Assembly: GCA_030372335.1 (NCBI GenBank) | Contig: JAUDCW010000002.1 | DNA from: JALCOL01 sp022649665 | GTDB lineage: Bacteria; Bacillota; Bacilli; Lactobacillales; Enterococcaceae | Length of the DNA: 64,000 nt | Strand: one strand, 5' to 3' | In this document: positions 24,977-31,183 of the stretch, in pieces | How the letters are laid out: each line of letters starts with the position of its first letter | Position numbering within the stretch: position 1 is the stretch's first letter | The notes under the pieces: model-generated | Told to the model about the DNA's origin: nothing | The model's input: the letters and a program-made list of their open reading frames with translations, nothing else | Database searches by the model: none | Position numbers and translations under genes: made by a program

Positions 24977-25315
24977 ATGAAACAATTAACAGAGATCGAA
25001 AAAAGAGTGATGCAACTTATCCCGGTGGGAAGTGAGCGCAAGGCCTCCATTCGTGAGGTCTGCGAGGTCCTGAATATCGATGAACGAGCTGCCTATGAAT
25101 TGATCAGCCGGCTGCGCAAGAAAGGCATCCCAATCTGTGCAAAAAGAAATGGGCCGGCAGCAGATCGCGGCTATTACATTGCAACGAGCGAGCAGGAGCG
25201 GGCGGATGGGCTGGCCCCGTATAAGTCGCAAGTCCATGAAATGATGATCATCATCCGGCAGATCGAAGGGGCGGACATCGATCAATGGAGGTCTGAGGGC
25301 GAGAAGATCCGTTGA
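24977..25315 (+). CDS. Winged-helix protein of the replication operon
   Basis: 112 aa. Residues about 20-68 read as an HTH (ASIREVCEVLNIDERAAYELISRLRKKG is the core helix pair) followed by a wing with GYYIATS. It lies 4 bp after the helicase loader. Similar small HTH proteins follow dnaC in temperate phages. DNA target unknown. Confidence 0.65.
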   Translation: MKQLTEIEKRVMQLIPVGSERKASIREVCEVLNIDERAAYELISRLRKKGIPICAKRNGPAADRGYYIATSEQERADGLAPYKSQVHEMMIIIRQIEGADIDQWRSEGEKIR

Positions 25316-25369
25316 ATACGCTCAAGAATTGCGGAAAGGCATGAAATGGCTTAACATCGGAGGTAAGAA

Positions 25370-25552
25370 ATGAAAAGCGAGCAGGAGAAACGCACTAGCT
25401 GCGAAATGGAGAAGGCAGATTGCGTCATCAAGATCATTCAAGGGGAGCGGGTGGAGGTCATCGAGCCGCCGTTCTTTGGGAACGTGACCCTTTCTTTCCA
25501 TGCGGGAGCATTAAAATGGATCGAAGAAAATCAGCGAAAGAAATTCGAATAG
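25370..25552 (+). CDS. Small DUF3954/XtrA-like phage protein
   Basis: 60 aa. The VIKIIQGERVEVIEPPFFGNV block resembles the short DUF3954/XtrA proteins of Firmicutes prophages. Start ATG with GGAGG upstream. Function of the family is unknown. Last clear gene before the long terminator at 25570. Confidence 0.5.
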   Translation: MKSEQEKRTSCEMEKADCVIKIIQGERVEVIEPPFFGNVTLSFHAGALKWIEENQRKKFE

Positions 25553-25569
25553 ATCCTACCTGAGAACAG

Positions 25570-25619
25570 GCGGATATGAGCCGAAGCATTTTTGAAGCGG
25601 ATGGCTGATATCCGCTTTT
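25570..25619 (+). terminator. Terminator of the early/replication operon
   Basis: Long stem GCGGATAT-AGCC / GGCT-ATATCCGC (one mismatch) followed by TTTTGG. Ends the rightward operon that began at 21655. Confidence 0.65.
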
Positions 25620-25670
25620 GGTTTGCAAGAAGGCGGCTAATTCATAAGTCGGGGGAATGAAGGAACCTTA

Positions 25671-25817
25671 TTGATAACAGATTCCAAAGAAATAAGACGA
25701 AAAAAGAAGTTGATTGATGTCCGAAAATACAAGGAGAGACTGAAACGGGTTGATTCGTTGGCACATAAGGGGTATAGCTGTTTTCGATTTTATTCAAAGG
25801 GGCGAGGTTATGGATAG
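25671..25817 (+). CDS. Possible 48-aa basic small ORF
   Basis: TTG start with AAGGA upstream, encoding a very Lys/Arg-rich peptide ending GRGYG. It is the only open frame of note in the 25553-25903 stretch, which otherwise shows the terminator above and no recognisable gene. Confidence 0.3.
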   Translation: MITDSKEIRRKKKLIDVRKYKERLKRVDSLAHKGYSCFRFYSKGRGYG

Positions 25818-25903
25818 GTAATCGCGAGGCTATGGCAAAGTATTTTCGTGAGATTAGATAACAATAGAAACAGATATCGCCGCCCCCTTCCTAATTTTGG
25901 GTA

Positions 25904-25945
25904 CAAAAATAGCACTCAATCATTTTGTAATGATCAAGTGCTATT
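25904..25945 (-). terminator. Terminator T1 (leftward)
   Basis: 17-bp stem on the minus strand (AATAGCACT...ATT / AAT...AGTGCTATT) with two G-U pairs, then TTTTTG. It overlaps the stop of the 25941-26279 gene. A variant copy (T2) lies at 26396-26432. Confidence 0.8.
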
Positions 25946-26279
25946 CAGTAATCGCGCCACTATCCTTTAAGTATTTTATGACAATGTCCTTGAGCGACCC
26001 TTTGAAGCCTTTGTACTCAAATGTATCGTTCACTCCGATCACTTTCAAAGAGTCAGGATCGTTGACAAAGTCTTCAACATTGCGAATTTCATATCCATAA
26101 ACAAATCTCCGATCTGGGAAAGAAATGAACGAATTTATCGTATATTTATAACCAGAGTTCTCGAAGTATTCATCGTTTTCAGAAACAGGTATACCATTAT
26201 TATTAAAATCAACAAAGACACTCGGTATTTCATAAATCATTGAATCGCTTATACTTCGCACCTTAATTATTTCTGCCAT
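25941..26279 (-). CDS. Hypothetical, probable immunity protein
   Basis: 112 aa, acidic, aromatic-rich (SVFVDFNNNG, YKYTINSFISF, FEYKGFKGSLKDIVIKYL). Start ATG 26279 is translationally coupled: a toxin-like reading frame upstream ends 13 nt inside it. Such overlap with a toxin C-terminus, the small acidic product and its own terminator are typical of immunity genes of polymorphic toxins. No family recognised; immunity is inferred from context. Confidence 0.6.
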   Translation of the reverse strand: MAEIIKVRSISDSMIYEIPSVFVDFNNNGIPVSENDEYFENSGYKYTINSFISFPDRRFVYGYEIRNVEDFVNDPDSLKVIGVNDTFEYKGFKGSLKDIVIKYLKDSGAITE

Positions 26280-26410
26280 AATATTTTTTCACCTCGTTTG
26301 AAATAATTTCCTAAAACGTCACTCAGATTGTTAGGATAAGCAGTTACCACTCTTCCATCACGAACGACCACTCGGATATTATATTCTTGTGAAAAATAGC
26401 ACTCAATCAT
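26267..26410 (-). pseudogene. Remnant of a polymorphic-toxin C-terminus
   Basis: 47 codons open from an in-frame ATG without a ribosome site; a stop lies six codons further up. The peptide contains IRVVVRDGRVVTAYPNN. A V-x-x-GRVVTAYP end is, in my recollection, usual for the last strand of Barnase/EndoU/ColicinE5-type RNase toxins. It ends 13 nt inside the next gene. No catalytic or export region remains, so this is a fragment; the first codons come from the neighbouring terminator stem. Confidence 0.5.
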
Positions 26411-26432
26411 TTTTATAGTGATCAAATGCTAG
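26396..26432 (-). terminator. Terminator T2 (leftward), variant of T1
   Basis: 13-bp minus-strand stem TAGCATTTGATCA / TGATTGAGTGCTA, with three G-U pairs, then TTTTT. The descending arm and T run match T1 exactly. Confidence 0.65.
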
Positions 26433-26648
26433 TTATTTGATTCGGTTATCTTGGTGTGGCAGTTCTAAATAGTCTCCGTTGATCTCAAAAGCTGACGGCA
26501 AATATAAGTATGCTTCTCCGCTTTCGTCAATTACTGCGATGCTTTTTAAGATGGGATCATAACCAATAGCTTTATATTCTCTTCCCTTTTCAAGAGAAAC
26601 ACAGGTTTTCATCTTGTATTTAACTGTTAATTCTTCCAAATCAGTCAC
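26433..26648 (-). CDS. Small hypothetical protein, possible immunity protein
   Basis: 71 aa, beta-rich (CVSLEKGREYKAIGYDPI, IAVIDESGEAYLYLPSAFEI). ATG 26648 with GAGGTGA upstream. Followed by terminator T2. It is preceded by another broken reading frame (26656-26843), so it may be the immunity partner of a lost toxin. Family not recognised. Confidence 0.5.
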   Translation of the reverse strand: MTDLEELTVKYKMKTCVSLEKGREYKAIGYDPILKSIAVIDESGEAYLYLPSAFEINGDYLELPHQDNRIK

Positions 26649-26655
26649 CTCGCTT

Positions 26656-26843
26656 TTACTTTAAATTCAATTTTACCGAAATGTCTTTCACTTTTGCGCG
26701 AACTGACTTAGGAAGCTGTATGTCTTCTAACTCTATTATATCATCTTTAGGAATTAAAAATTTCTGCCTTGACGGTTTTTGGCTCTTTTTAAGATTGCAA
26801 ATTCTTTAGTCGTCTGGCTGGTCGAGATCTCAATCCGTGCCAT
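26656..26843 (-). pseudogene. Frameshifted gene fragment upstream of the 71-aa protein
   Basis: Minus-strand ATG at 26843 reads MARIEISTSQTTKEF... to a stop in an A/T homopolymer (26756-26760, five bases). A one-base shift there restores a frame continuing LIPKDDIIELEDIQLPKS to a stop at 26656. No ribosome site precedes the ATG. It could be a second toxin C-terminus or another decayed cargo gene. Confidence 0.35.
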
Positions 26844-27055
26844 CGATTGAACGCGGCATCACTTAGGGATATTCTTCTTTTAAGCTCATCTACACTTAAT
26901 TAATTGACTGATATCCATCTTTTAGTATGTCATGGGTAAGATTATACTAGAAAAGGTTAAAAGCTCTTAAAACGCAAGATAAGGGCGAATAAGCTGATGT
27001 GCTGAATTCAATATATGACAAGCGATGAACCGAGAGAGAGGCGGCGAGTGAACGG
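26844..27055. other. AT-rich gap without a recognisable gene
   Basis: Contains TTGACT at 26902 and TATACT near 26945, but they are badly spaced as a pair. No ORF of note. It separates leftward cargo from the rightward DUF722-like gene and may hold that gene's promoter. Confidence 0.4.
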
Positions 27056-27484
27056 GTGGCAAAATTGAAAAAAGCAGTCTTCGATTATTTAGCGGCCATT
27101 TTGCAGGACTATCCAGAGATGGGGAAGCGAATCAAGGAACGCGAATTAGAGCTGCGGCATCCTTATCGCGCGGAAGATGCGAACGGGTATATCAAAGGGA
27201 ATCAGTCGGCCTATAGCGTGAATGATCGGATGTTGATCACGATCGATCAGGACTGGGAACTAACGTGCTTAGAGCGCAGCAGGCAGATCATAGCGACGAT
27301 GCTTGAGGATGCCGATGAAGATACACGGACGATCATCCGCGAATTGTATCTGCGGAAGCGTCCGATCTACACCTTGAAAGGCCTTATCGATGCGCAGAAA
27401 CTCTTTTGCAGCCGGTCCAAGGCGTTTGAGCTGCGTGATGCTTTCTTTATGGAGCTGGCCCGTCGGCTTTTTCTATATATCTGA
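27056..27484 (+). CDS. ArpU/DUF722 (RinA-like) phage transcriptional regulator
   Basis: 142 aa. It opens with the family pattern YPEMGKRIKERELELRHPYR, then LECLERS-type helix, EDADEDTRTIIRELYLRKRP and an HTH-like C-terminus with RSKAFELRDAFFMELARRL. Proteins of this type activate late genes of temperate phages or respond to helper phage in satellites. GTG start. Here it precedes only a small acidic ORF and cargo, so it may regulate element genes or mimic a helper regulator. Confidence 0.7.
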   Translation: MAKLKKAVFDYLAAILQDYPEMGKRIKERELELRHPYRAEDANGYIKGNQSAYSVNDRMLITIDQDWELTCLERSRQIIATMLEDADEDTRTIIRELYLRKRPIYTLKGLIDAQKLFCSRSKAFELRDAFFMELARRLFLYI

Positions 27485-27557
27485 ATGGAAATCAGGCTTT
27501 CCCAGCTTCGGAAAAAGAATTTTCGGAGTTTTCGGAACCCTTAAAAAAGGAGGGATG

Positions 27558-27878
27558 ATGAATTTGGAGCCAATAGAAAAGGGAATAGGTTGGAAAGAGG
27601 CTGAAGAGGGCCTAGCAGATTTAGAACTAACGATGAGCGAGCAAATTGAACTTGATGAACTTTCATCGATCGAGTTTCCTTCTCTTGAAGAATTGGAAAT
27701 GGGGATCCCGCCGATCGATAGCAAAGAGTTTGAGCGGATCATGAAAGAAGTAGACATTGACAAGATTGAGATGAATTTTGATGATCTGCCCGATCTAGGG
27801 GATCTGCCTCTATTTGAAGAAATCGATGGTGAAGGGGGGAAATCAAAGCAGGGGAAGCCATCAATGAAAAAGATTTGA
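27558..27878 (+). CDS. Hypothetical highly acidic protein
   Basis: 106 aa. Start ATG 27558 preceded by AAGGAGG; the longer frame upstream overlaps the regulator gene. Sequence is dominated by Asp, Glu, Ile and Leu (EQIELDELSSIEFPSLEELE), giving a strongly acidic, possibly DNA-mimic-like or disordered protein. No family recognised. Confidence 0.55.
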   Translation: MNLEPIEKGIGWKEAEEGLADLELTMSEQIELDELSSIEFPSLEELEMGIPPIDSKEFERIMKEVDIDKIEMNFDDLPDLGDLPLFEEIDGEGGKSKQGKPSMKKI

Positions 27879-28470
27879 TAAACGGCAAGATATTTGAAAG
27901 GTATAGGCATAAAAGATTGCTCTAAATCACAAAATTGACAGAAAAATGAGCAAAAAGGTAAAAAGTGTTCTCCTTTGTCAAAAATTAGCATACAAAAAAG
28001 GGGCATAAAAAAAGCCGCTCATCTTTGCGATAAGTGACTTTTTCGCTGCCCCGCGTTAGTTGTTTTTTTGGTCTCCTTGCACAGTGAAATGGCTCAACAC
28101 TGAAAAAGGCGATAGCTTCATTACAGGCAGTGACAATCAGAACATCGTTGTACATTGATCGGATATCGTTGGTGAGGGGGGTAAGACGCTGGAGGATGGC
28201 CATGAAGTTATAGGGTACAACGGCCGCAAAAAAGTCTGTAATGTGGCTGTGATTGAGTAGAATAGTGAAGGGGTTGCCTAGTATCCGGGGGCCTCTTTCT
28301 ATTCTGGATGAATACCGCTATGATTAATATTTGTTATTTAATATTTTTTTAGTACTCTAAAATGGAATTGAGAAATGCTTTTTATCGCTTGAATTTAAAC
28401 CAATGTACACTAGTATGGACTAAACGTATCGAAAATTGATGTTTTTTACATCATATCAAGTCTAATGGAT
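27879..28470. other. Mostly non-coding stretch of the element
   Basis: About 590 bp. The first 200 bp are A/T-rich with no convincing hairpin or ORF. A decayed reading frame lies at 28081-28260. From 28261 to 28470 I see only AT-rich DNA leading to the promoter of the RNA-nuclease cassette. Confidence 0.5.
28081..28260 (+). pseudogene. Decayed phage-type gene fragment
   Basis: One plus-strand frame reads TVKWLNTEKGDSFITGSDNQ, then IVVH, a TGA stop at 28156-28158, then SDIVGEGGKTLEDGHEVIGY and NGRKKVCNVAVIE to TAG. The two halves look like ordinary coding sequence split by one stop, with no ribosome site. Origin not recognised. Confidence 0.35.
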
Positions 28471-28499
28471 TTGACTAAAAACTAGGATGATGTTATATT
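28471..28499 (+). promoter_or_regulatory. Promoter of the structured RNA
   Basis: -35 TTGACT (28471-28476), 17 bp, extended -10 TGTTATATT (TATATT 28494-28499). Predicted start 28505-28507, exactly at the first hairpin. Confidence 0.75.
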
Positions 28500-28505
28500 A
28501 TATGT

Positions 28506-28709
28506 GAAGAGTAGCTCTCTTCCTGTTGACAAACATTAGTTTCGTCCAGTCCAAGCATGCTGACTGTCTGAGAAATCAGAGACGTGGTAGACGGTACGCC
28601 ATGTTGCCTGAAGGAGGCCTAGTTACCTCTCACAAGTCCCTGCAGGAGACGCATCCTGTACGTACCGCATACATAGTAACGCCCCTCCTATTTTGGAGGG
28701 TATTTTTTT
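28506..28709 (+). ncRNA. Structured ~200-nt RNA upstream of a BECR-type nuclease
   Basis: Local hairpins: GAAGAG / CTCTTC (28506-28522), CAGTC / GACTG (28547-28566), TCTGA-GAAA-TCAGA (28567-28580), GCCT / AGGC (28606-28618), CAGGA / TCCTG (28643-28658). GGTACG (28593-28598) can pair with CGTACC (28661-28666), crossing GTTAC (28622-28626) with GTAAC (28676-28680), a possible pseudoknot. The RNA ends at an intrinsic terminator 18 bp before the nuclease gene. No ORF of note. Promoter, compact RNA, leaky terminator and toxin-like gene is the arrangement of type III toxin-antitoxin loci. The RNA is not one I recognise. Confidence 0.6.
28682..28709 (+). terminator. Terminator between structured RNA and nuclease gene
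   Basis: Stem CCCTCC / GGAGGG with TATTTT loop, followed by TA and seven T. Read-through would be needed to express the downstream gene. Confidence 0.8.
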
Positions 28710-28727
28710 AGGAAAGATGGTGGATCT

Positions 28728-29273
28728 GTGCGGTTGAAGCTTGAAAAGTATTCGGATGTAGTATTAACAAGTTTAGTAAATGACTACCGAGAAAATTTTG
28801 ACCGCCAGTTCTGTAGAATAACTACGAACTATAAGGGTTTAAAACAGTTTGAGGTTGGTTTTTTCATTGATGGGTTGCCGCACTTACTAGGTTTGCATTA
28901 TGTATCCGGAATAAAATATGGAGGTGGCATTATCCGGGCAATCGATAACGGAAAGATAACCGCCCAAGGTATTCAAAAGCATCATGAGTTTAACAAGATG
29001 AAAATACGAAAAAGAATTCTCCTGTATCCCTTTTTATATGAAACCTTCGTAGATCAACATATAAAAATTTGTGTACCTACAGAGAATATGAGACCGAATC
29101 CTCAAAAACTTGAATGTGTATTTACTAAGATAGATGGAAAGGGTGAGGTTGTCTTGGGGCTGAGAAAAGATCATAAAGACGGTATCTATAAACCGGCAAC
29201 TTTGTATCCGGCCTCAAAACAGAAGTATACATTGATGAGATGTTCTAAAGTAGAAAGCATAATTTGGAATTAA
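28728..29273 (+). CDS. PBECR4-like nuclease-fold protein
   Basis: 181 aa, basic. The segment FEVGFFIDGLPHLLGLHYV has the conserved His-containing strand I associate with PBECR4, a phage Barnase-EndoU-ColicinE5/D-RelE-like nuclease domain. A central basic region KHHEFNKMKIRKRIL and a C-terminal LRKDHKDGIYKPATLYP block also fit that fold. The start is GTG 28728 with GGTGG close by; TTG 28734 is an alternative. No export signal. Located at the far right of the element behind a structured RNA and terminator, so it may be an RNase toxin or anti-phage effector. Catalysis is inferred. Confidence 0.65.
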   Translation: MRLKLEKYSDVVLTSLVNDYRENFDRQFCRITTNYKGLKQFEVGFFIDGLPHLLGLHYVSGIKYGGGIIRAIDNGKITAQGIQKHHEFNKMKIRKRILLYPFLYETFVDQHIKICVPTENMRPNPQKLECVFTKIDGKGEVVLGLRKDHKDGIYKPATLYPASKQKYTLMRCSKVESIIWN

Positions 29274-29449
29274 AAAACCGCCCACAATGTGAGCGGCTGC
29301 TTGCCCCAGACTAATCAAGAATTGACTATACTTTTGAATATACTTTAAATTGTAATGCGTGAAGCGCGGTTAAATTCTAAATAGGTAAAACGCTGTTATA
29401 GCAGCGTTTAAGTGAGTACATTAAATTGGACAATACCCATTAACTTATA
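29274..29449. other. Right-end region of the element
   Basis: Holds the inverted copy of CTGGGGCAAGC (29299-29309), the 14-mer TATACTTTTGAATA (29327-29340, also at 19646-19659 beside attL), and an 8-bp hairpin AAACGCTG / CAGCGTTT (29388-29409). These look like integrase/excisionase arm sites. A leftward terminator-like stem (CCGC...GCGG) covers 29279-29297. No ORF. Confidence 0.5.
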
Positions 29450-29463
29450 ACTTTGAAGTAATC
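29450..29463. repeat. attR core, right direct repeat
   Basis: ACTTTGAAGTAATC identical to the rplL 3' end; marks the right boundary of the element. Confidence 0.8.
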
Positions 29464-29480
29464 ATTCAGATAAACACAAA

Positions 29481-29514
29481 AGATGGAAACCTTTCGAGGC
29501 TTCCATCTTTTTTT
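29481..29514 (+). terminator. Displaced original rplL terminator
   Basis: Stem AGATGGAA-CCT / AGG-TTCCATCT followed by seven T, 17 bp after attR. Before integration it would have lain 17 bp after the rplL stop region, so it is very likely the native rplJL terminator. Confidence 0.8.
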
Positions 29515-29815
29515 ATTTCGCTAAAACTGATTTGACAACGATGATCTCGCTGTCTTCTAAGGCGCGCAGTGCGTGCATATCGCCGGGTGAGATCTGGACG
29601 ATCATTCCGGGAGTGACTTCGACATCGCGTGTGCCGTCGGAAAACAAGACCTTTCCTTTGAAAACGACGGCGATGCCGGAAAATTTTTCCGGACCTTTAT
29701 GGAGCGGGACTTCGGCGCCTTTTTTCAAAACGACGTGCGAGACGACTTGGTTGGGATGTTCGATCAAATTTTCGACATGATCGATATCGCTGCTGCTAGT
29801 ATAGATTTCCATCAT
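29513..29815 (-). CDS. Cupin-domain protein
   Basis: 100-aa single-domain cupin. Motif 1 region is VPLHKGPEKFSGIAVVFKG and motif 2 region is PGMIVQISPGDMHALRAL; His residues in both can hold a metal. ATG with GAGGAGGG upstream. Small cupins of this type are often auxiliary sensors or isomerases; function not decided. First core gene on the far side of the element. Confidence 0.85.
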   Translation of the reverse strand: MMEIYTSSSDIDHVENLIEHPNQVVSHVVLKKGAEVPLHKGPEKFSGIAVVFKGKVLFSDGTRDVEVTPGMIVQISPGDMHALRALEDSEIIVVKSVLAK

Positions 29816-29931
29816 GATCCCTCCTCTTTCCAGCTAAACGTAGCATGATTTAAAAAAATTGACAAGAAAACTGCTGTCCAGCTTTTTCAAATCCTGCGAA
29901 AATGCTAAAGTGGAGGAAAGGGGAGCCGTTT

Positions 29932-30582
29932 ATGAAGAAAAAACTGATGATCATTGGATATATCTCGCTGCTGCTGTTTGCGGTCGGCGACTTTTTGGTG
30001 CCGTATTTTTTGGGTCCGCGCTTGCCGAATTACGATCCGCTGACGAGCGTGATCAGTTTGATCGGCAAAGTCGGGAGTCCGACGCAACATATCTTTGCAC
30101 ATGTCGAGATCGTCACCGGGACGTTGGCGCTGATCGGGGCGCCGGCCGTTTATGAGACATTTGTTTCAAATTCGAGAAAAGCGGCAGTATTGCTTGCCGG
30201 GGGTGTGGCAGCATTTGGGATCGGCGAATGTATTTTCACTGGCGTTTTCAGTGTGAATCATCAAGTTCCGGGGATCACACTGGGAGATCTGATCCACGGT
30301 GCCGGTTCAGGGATCGGCTTGGTCGGCTTGCTGATCTTTCCATATATTTTAGCGCGATGCTATCGTGCGCTGAATCGATCCCGCCGTGCACAAGTTTATT
30401 TGGTGGTTTTTGCAGTGGCACTGGTGACGGTCTCGCTGGACGGATTGTCGCAGCTTTTCAAATGGCATTATCGCGGCCTCATTCAGCGGATTTCTTTTGT
30501 ATTTATTTATTTGCCGCCGGCTGCACTGGCGCTTGATCAATTGAAGCAACGTTTATTTCAAACGAAAAGCAGGGACTTGTGA
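29932..30582 (+). CDS. DUF998-family membrane protein
   Basis: 216 aa with about six hydrophobic helices. The opening GDFLVPYFLGPRLPNYDPLTSVIS resembles DUF998 proteins, in which a Pro-rich loop after TM1 is conserved. Start ATG 29932 with AAAGGGGAG upstream. The end of the gene is part of the terminator stem at 30568. Function unknown. Confidence 0.75.
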   Translation: MKKKLMIIGYISLLLFAVGDFLVPYFLGPRLPNYDPLTSVISLIGKVGSPTQHIFAHVEIVTGTLALIGAPAVYETFVSNSRKAAVLLAGGVAAFGIGECIFTGVFSVNHQVPGITLGDLIHGAGSGIGLVGLLIFPYILARCYRALNRSRRAQVYLVVFAVALVTVSLDGLSQLFKWHYRGLIQRISFVFIYLPPAALALDQLKQRLFQTKSRDL

Positions 30583-30611
30583 CAAATCCGTCACAAGTCC
30601 CTGCTTTTTTT
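30568..30611. terminator. Terminator of the DUF998 gene
   Basis: Stem AGCAGGGACTTGTGAC / GTCACAAGTCCCTGCT followed by seven T; the left arm includes the stop codon of the gene. Confidence 0.85.
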
Positions 30612-30627
30612 GAATGATGTTCCAATG

Positions 30628-31161
30628 TTATTTTTTTACTCGCTGAAGCATCGGCAGCAAGATCGTTGCCGCGATGCCGCCGATCAGTGCAGTGATCAGC
30701 TGTGGTACAGAGAACATCGTCGTGATCAGCTTCGTCTGCGGCGCGGGCAGCTGCAGGAAATAAGGCAGCAGACACTTTGTCACAGTCAAAAACAAGACGA
30801 GAAATTTGCAAACAGCACCGATGACGGCAGCCGTGCCGTACTGCAGCCATTGATTTTTGATTGGCGTTTTTTTGATGATCAAATGCCAGATCACGACCAA
30901 TACGAGATTCCCGAGGATGATAAAAGGGATCAGCGGCGGCAGTTTCGGCCCGATACCTAAAAGAAAAGCGAAGATCGGCGAGATCGCAGCGACGACGATG
31001 CCGCTTTTTGTATCGATCAGAACTGTTGCGGCAATCAAAACGAAATTGACCAGAGAGCCGGTCACGAGCTGGCCGAGCGGCGCAGAGAGACTTTGAAAAA
31101 TGATCAAGATCGCCACGAACAATGCTGTTTGGACGATCCACTTGGCAGGTGAAGTTTTCAT
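30628..31161 (-). CDS. ECF transporter S-component-like membrane protein
   Basis: 177 aa, six hydrophobic segments. N-terminal TALFVAILIIFQSLS and GSLVNFVLIAATVLI, then Ala/Gly-rich SPIFAFLLGIG. This is the layout of substrate-capture subunits of energy-coupling-factor vitamin transporters; the substrate is not evident. It lies 22 bp downstream of the broken hydrogenase gene on the same strand and may be cotranscribed with it. Confidence 0.7.
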   Translation of the reverse strand: MKTSPAKWIVQTALFVAILIIFQSLSAPLGQLVTGSLVNFVLIAATVLIDTKSGIVVAAISPIFAFLLGIGPKLPPLIPFIILGNLVLVVIWHLIIKKTPIKNQWLQYGTAAVIGAVCKFLVLFLTVTKCLLPYFLQLPAPQTKLITTMFSVPQLITALIGGIAATILLPMLQRVKK

Positions 31162-31183
31162 AAGTGGCTAGCTTCTTTCTATT

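Larger units (their letters stand above)
19552..29463. mobile_element. 9.9-kb integrative element at the 3' end of rplL (phage-satellite/PICI-like)
   Basis: Bounded by the 14-bp direct repeat ACTTTGAAGTAATC (19552-19565 and 29450-29463). It holds an integrase at the left end, a divergent CI/Cro switch, a small Xis-like HTH protein, DnaD- and DnaC-like replication genes with a candidate origin, a DUF722/ArpU-like regulator and cargo genes. I see no capsid, portal, terminase, holin, lysin, relaxase or secretion genes. The layout matches phage-inducible chromosomal islands, where int and a repressor face rightward early genes and accessory genes sit at the far end. Genes inside are visibly more AT-rich at both edges than the core. 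Confidence 0.85.

Noticed and set aside
27900..28060. Terminator after the acidic ORF
   Set aside because: GGGGC and GCCCC segments are far apart with no compact stem and no properly placed T run.
28728..29273. ToxN, CptN or TenpN type III toxin
   Set aside because: The sequence does not show the motifs I know for those families; the fold pattern is closer to PBECR4, so only the gene arrangement is compared.
29299..29409. tRNA gene at the right end of the element
   Set aside because: Several short stems are present but no cloverleaf, T-loop (GGTTCRANYCC) or CCA context could be found.
19667..29463. Complete prophage or conjugative element
   Set aside because: No terminase, portal, capsid, tail, lysis, relaxase or type IV secretion gene can be seen; the 9.9-kb size and content fit a satellite.
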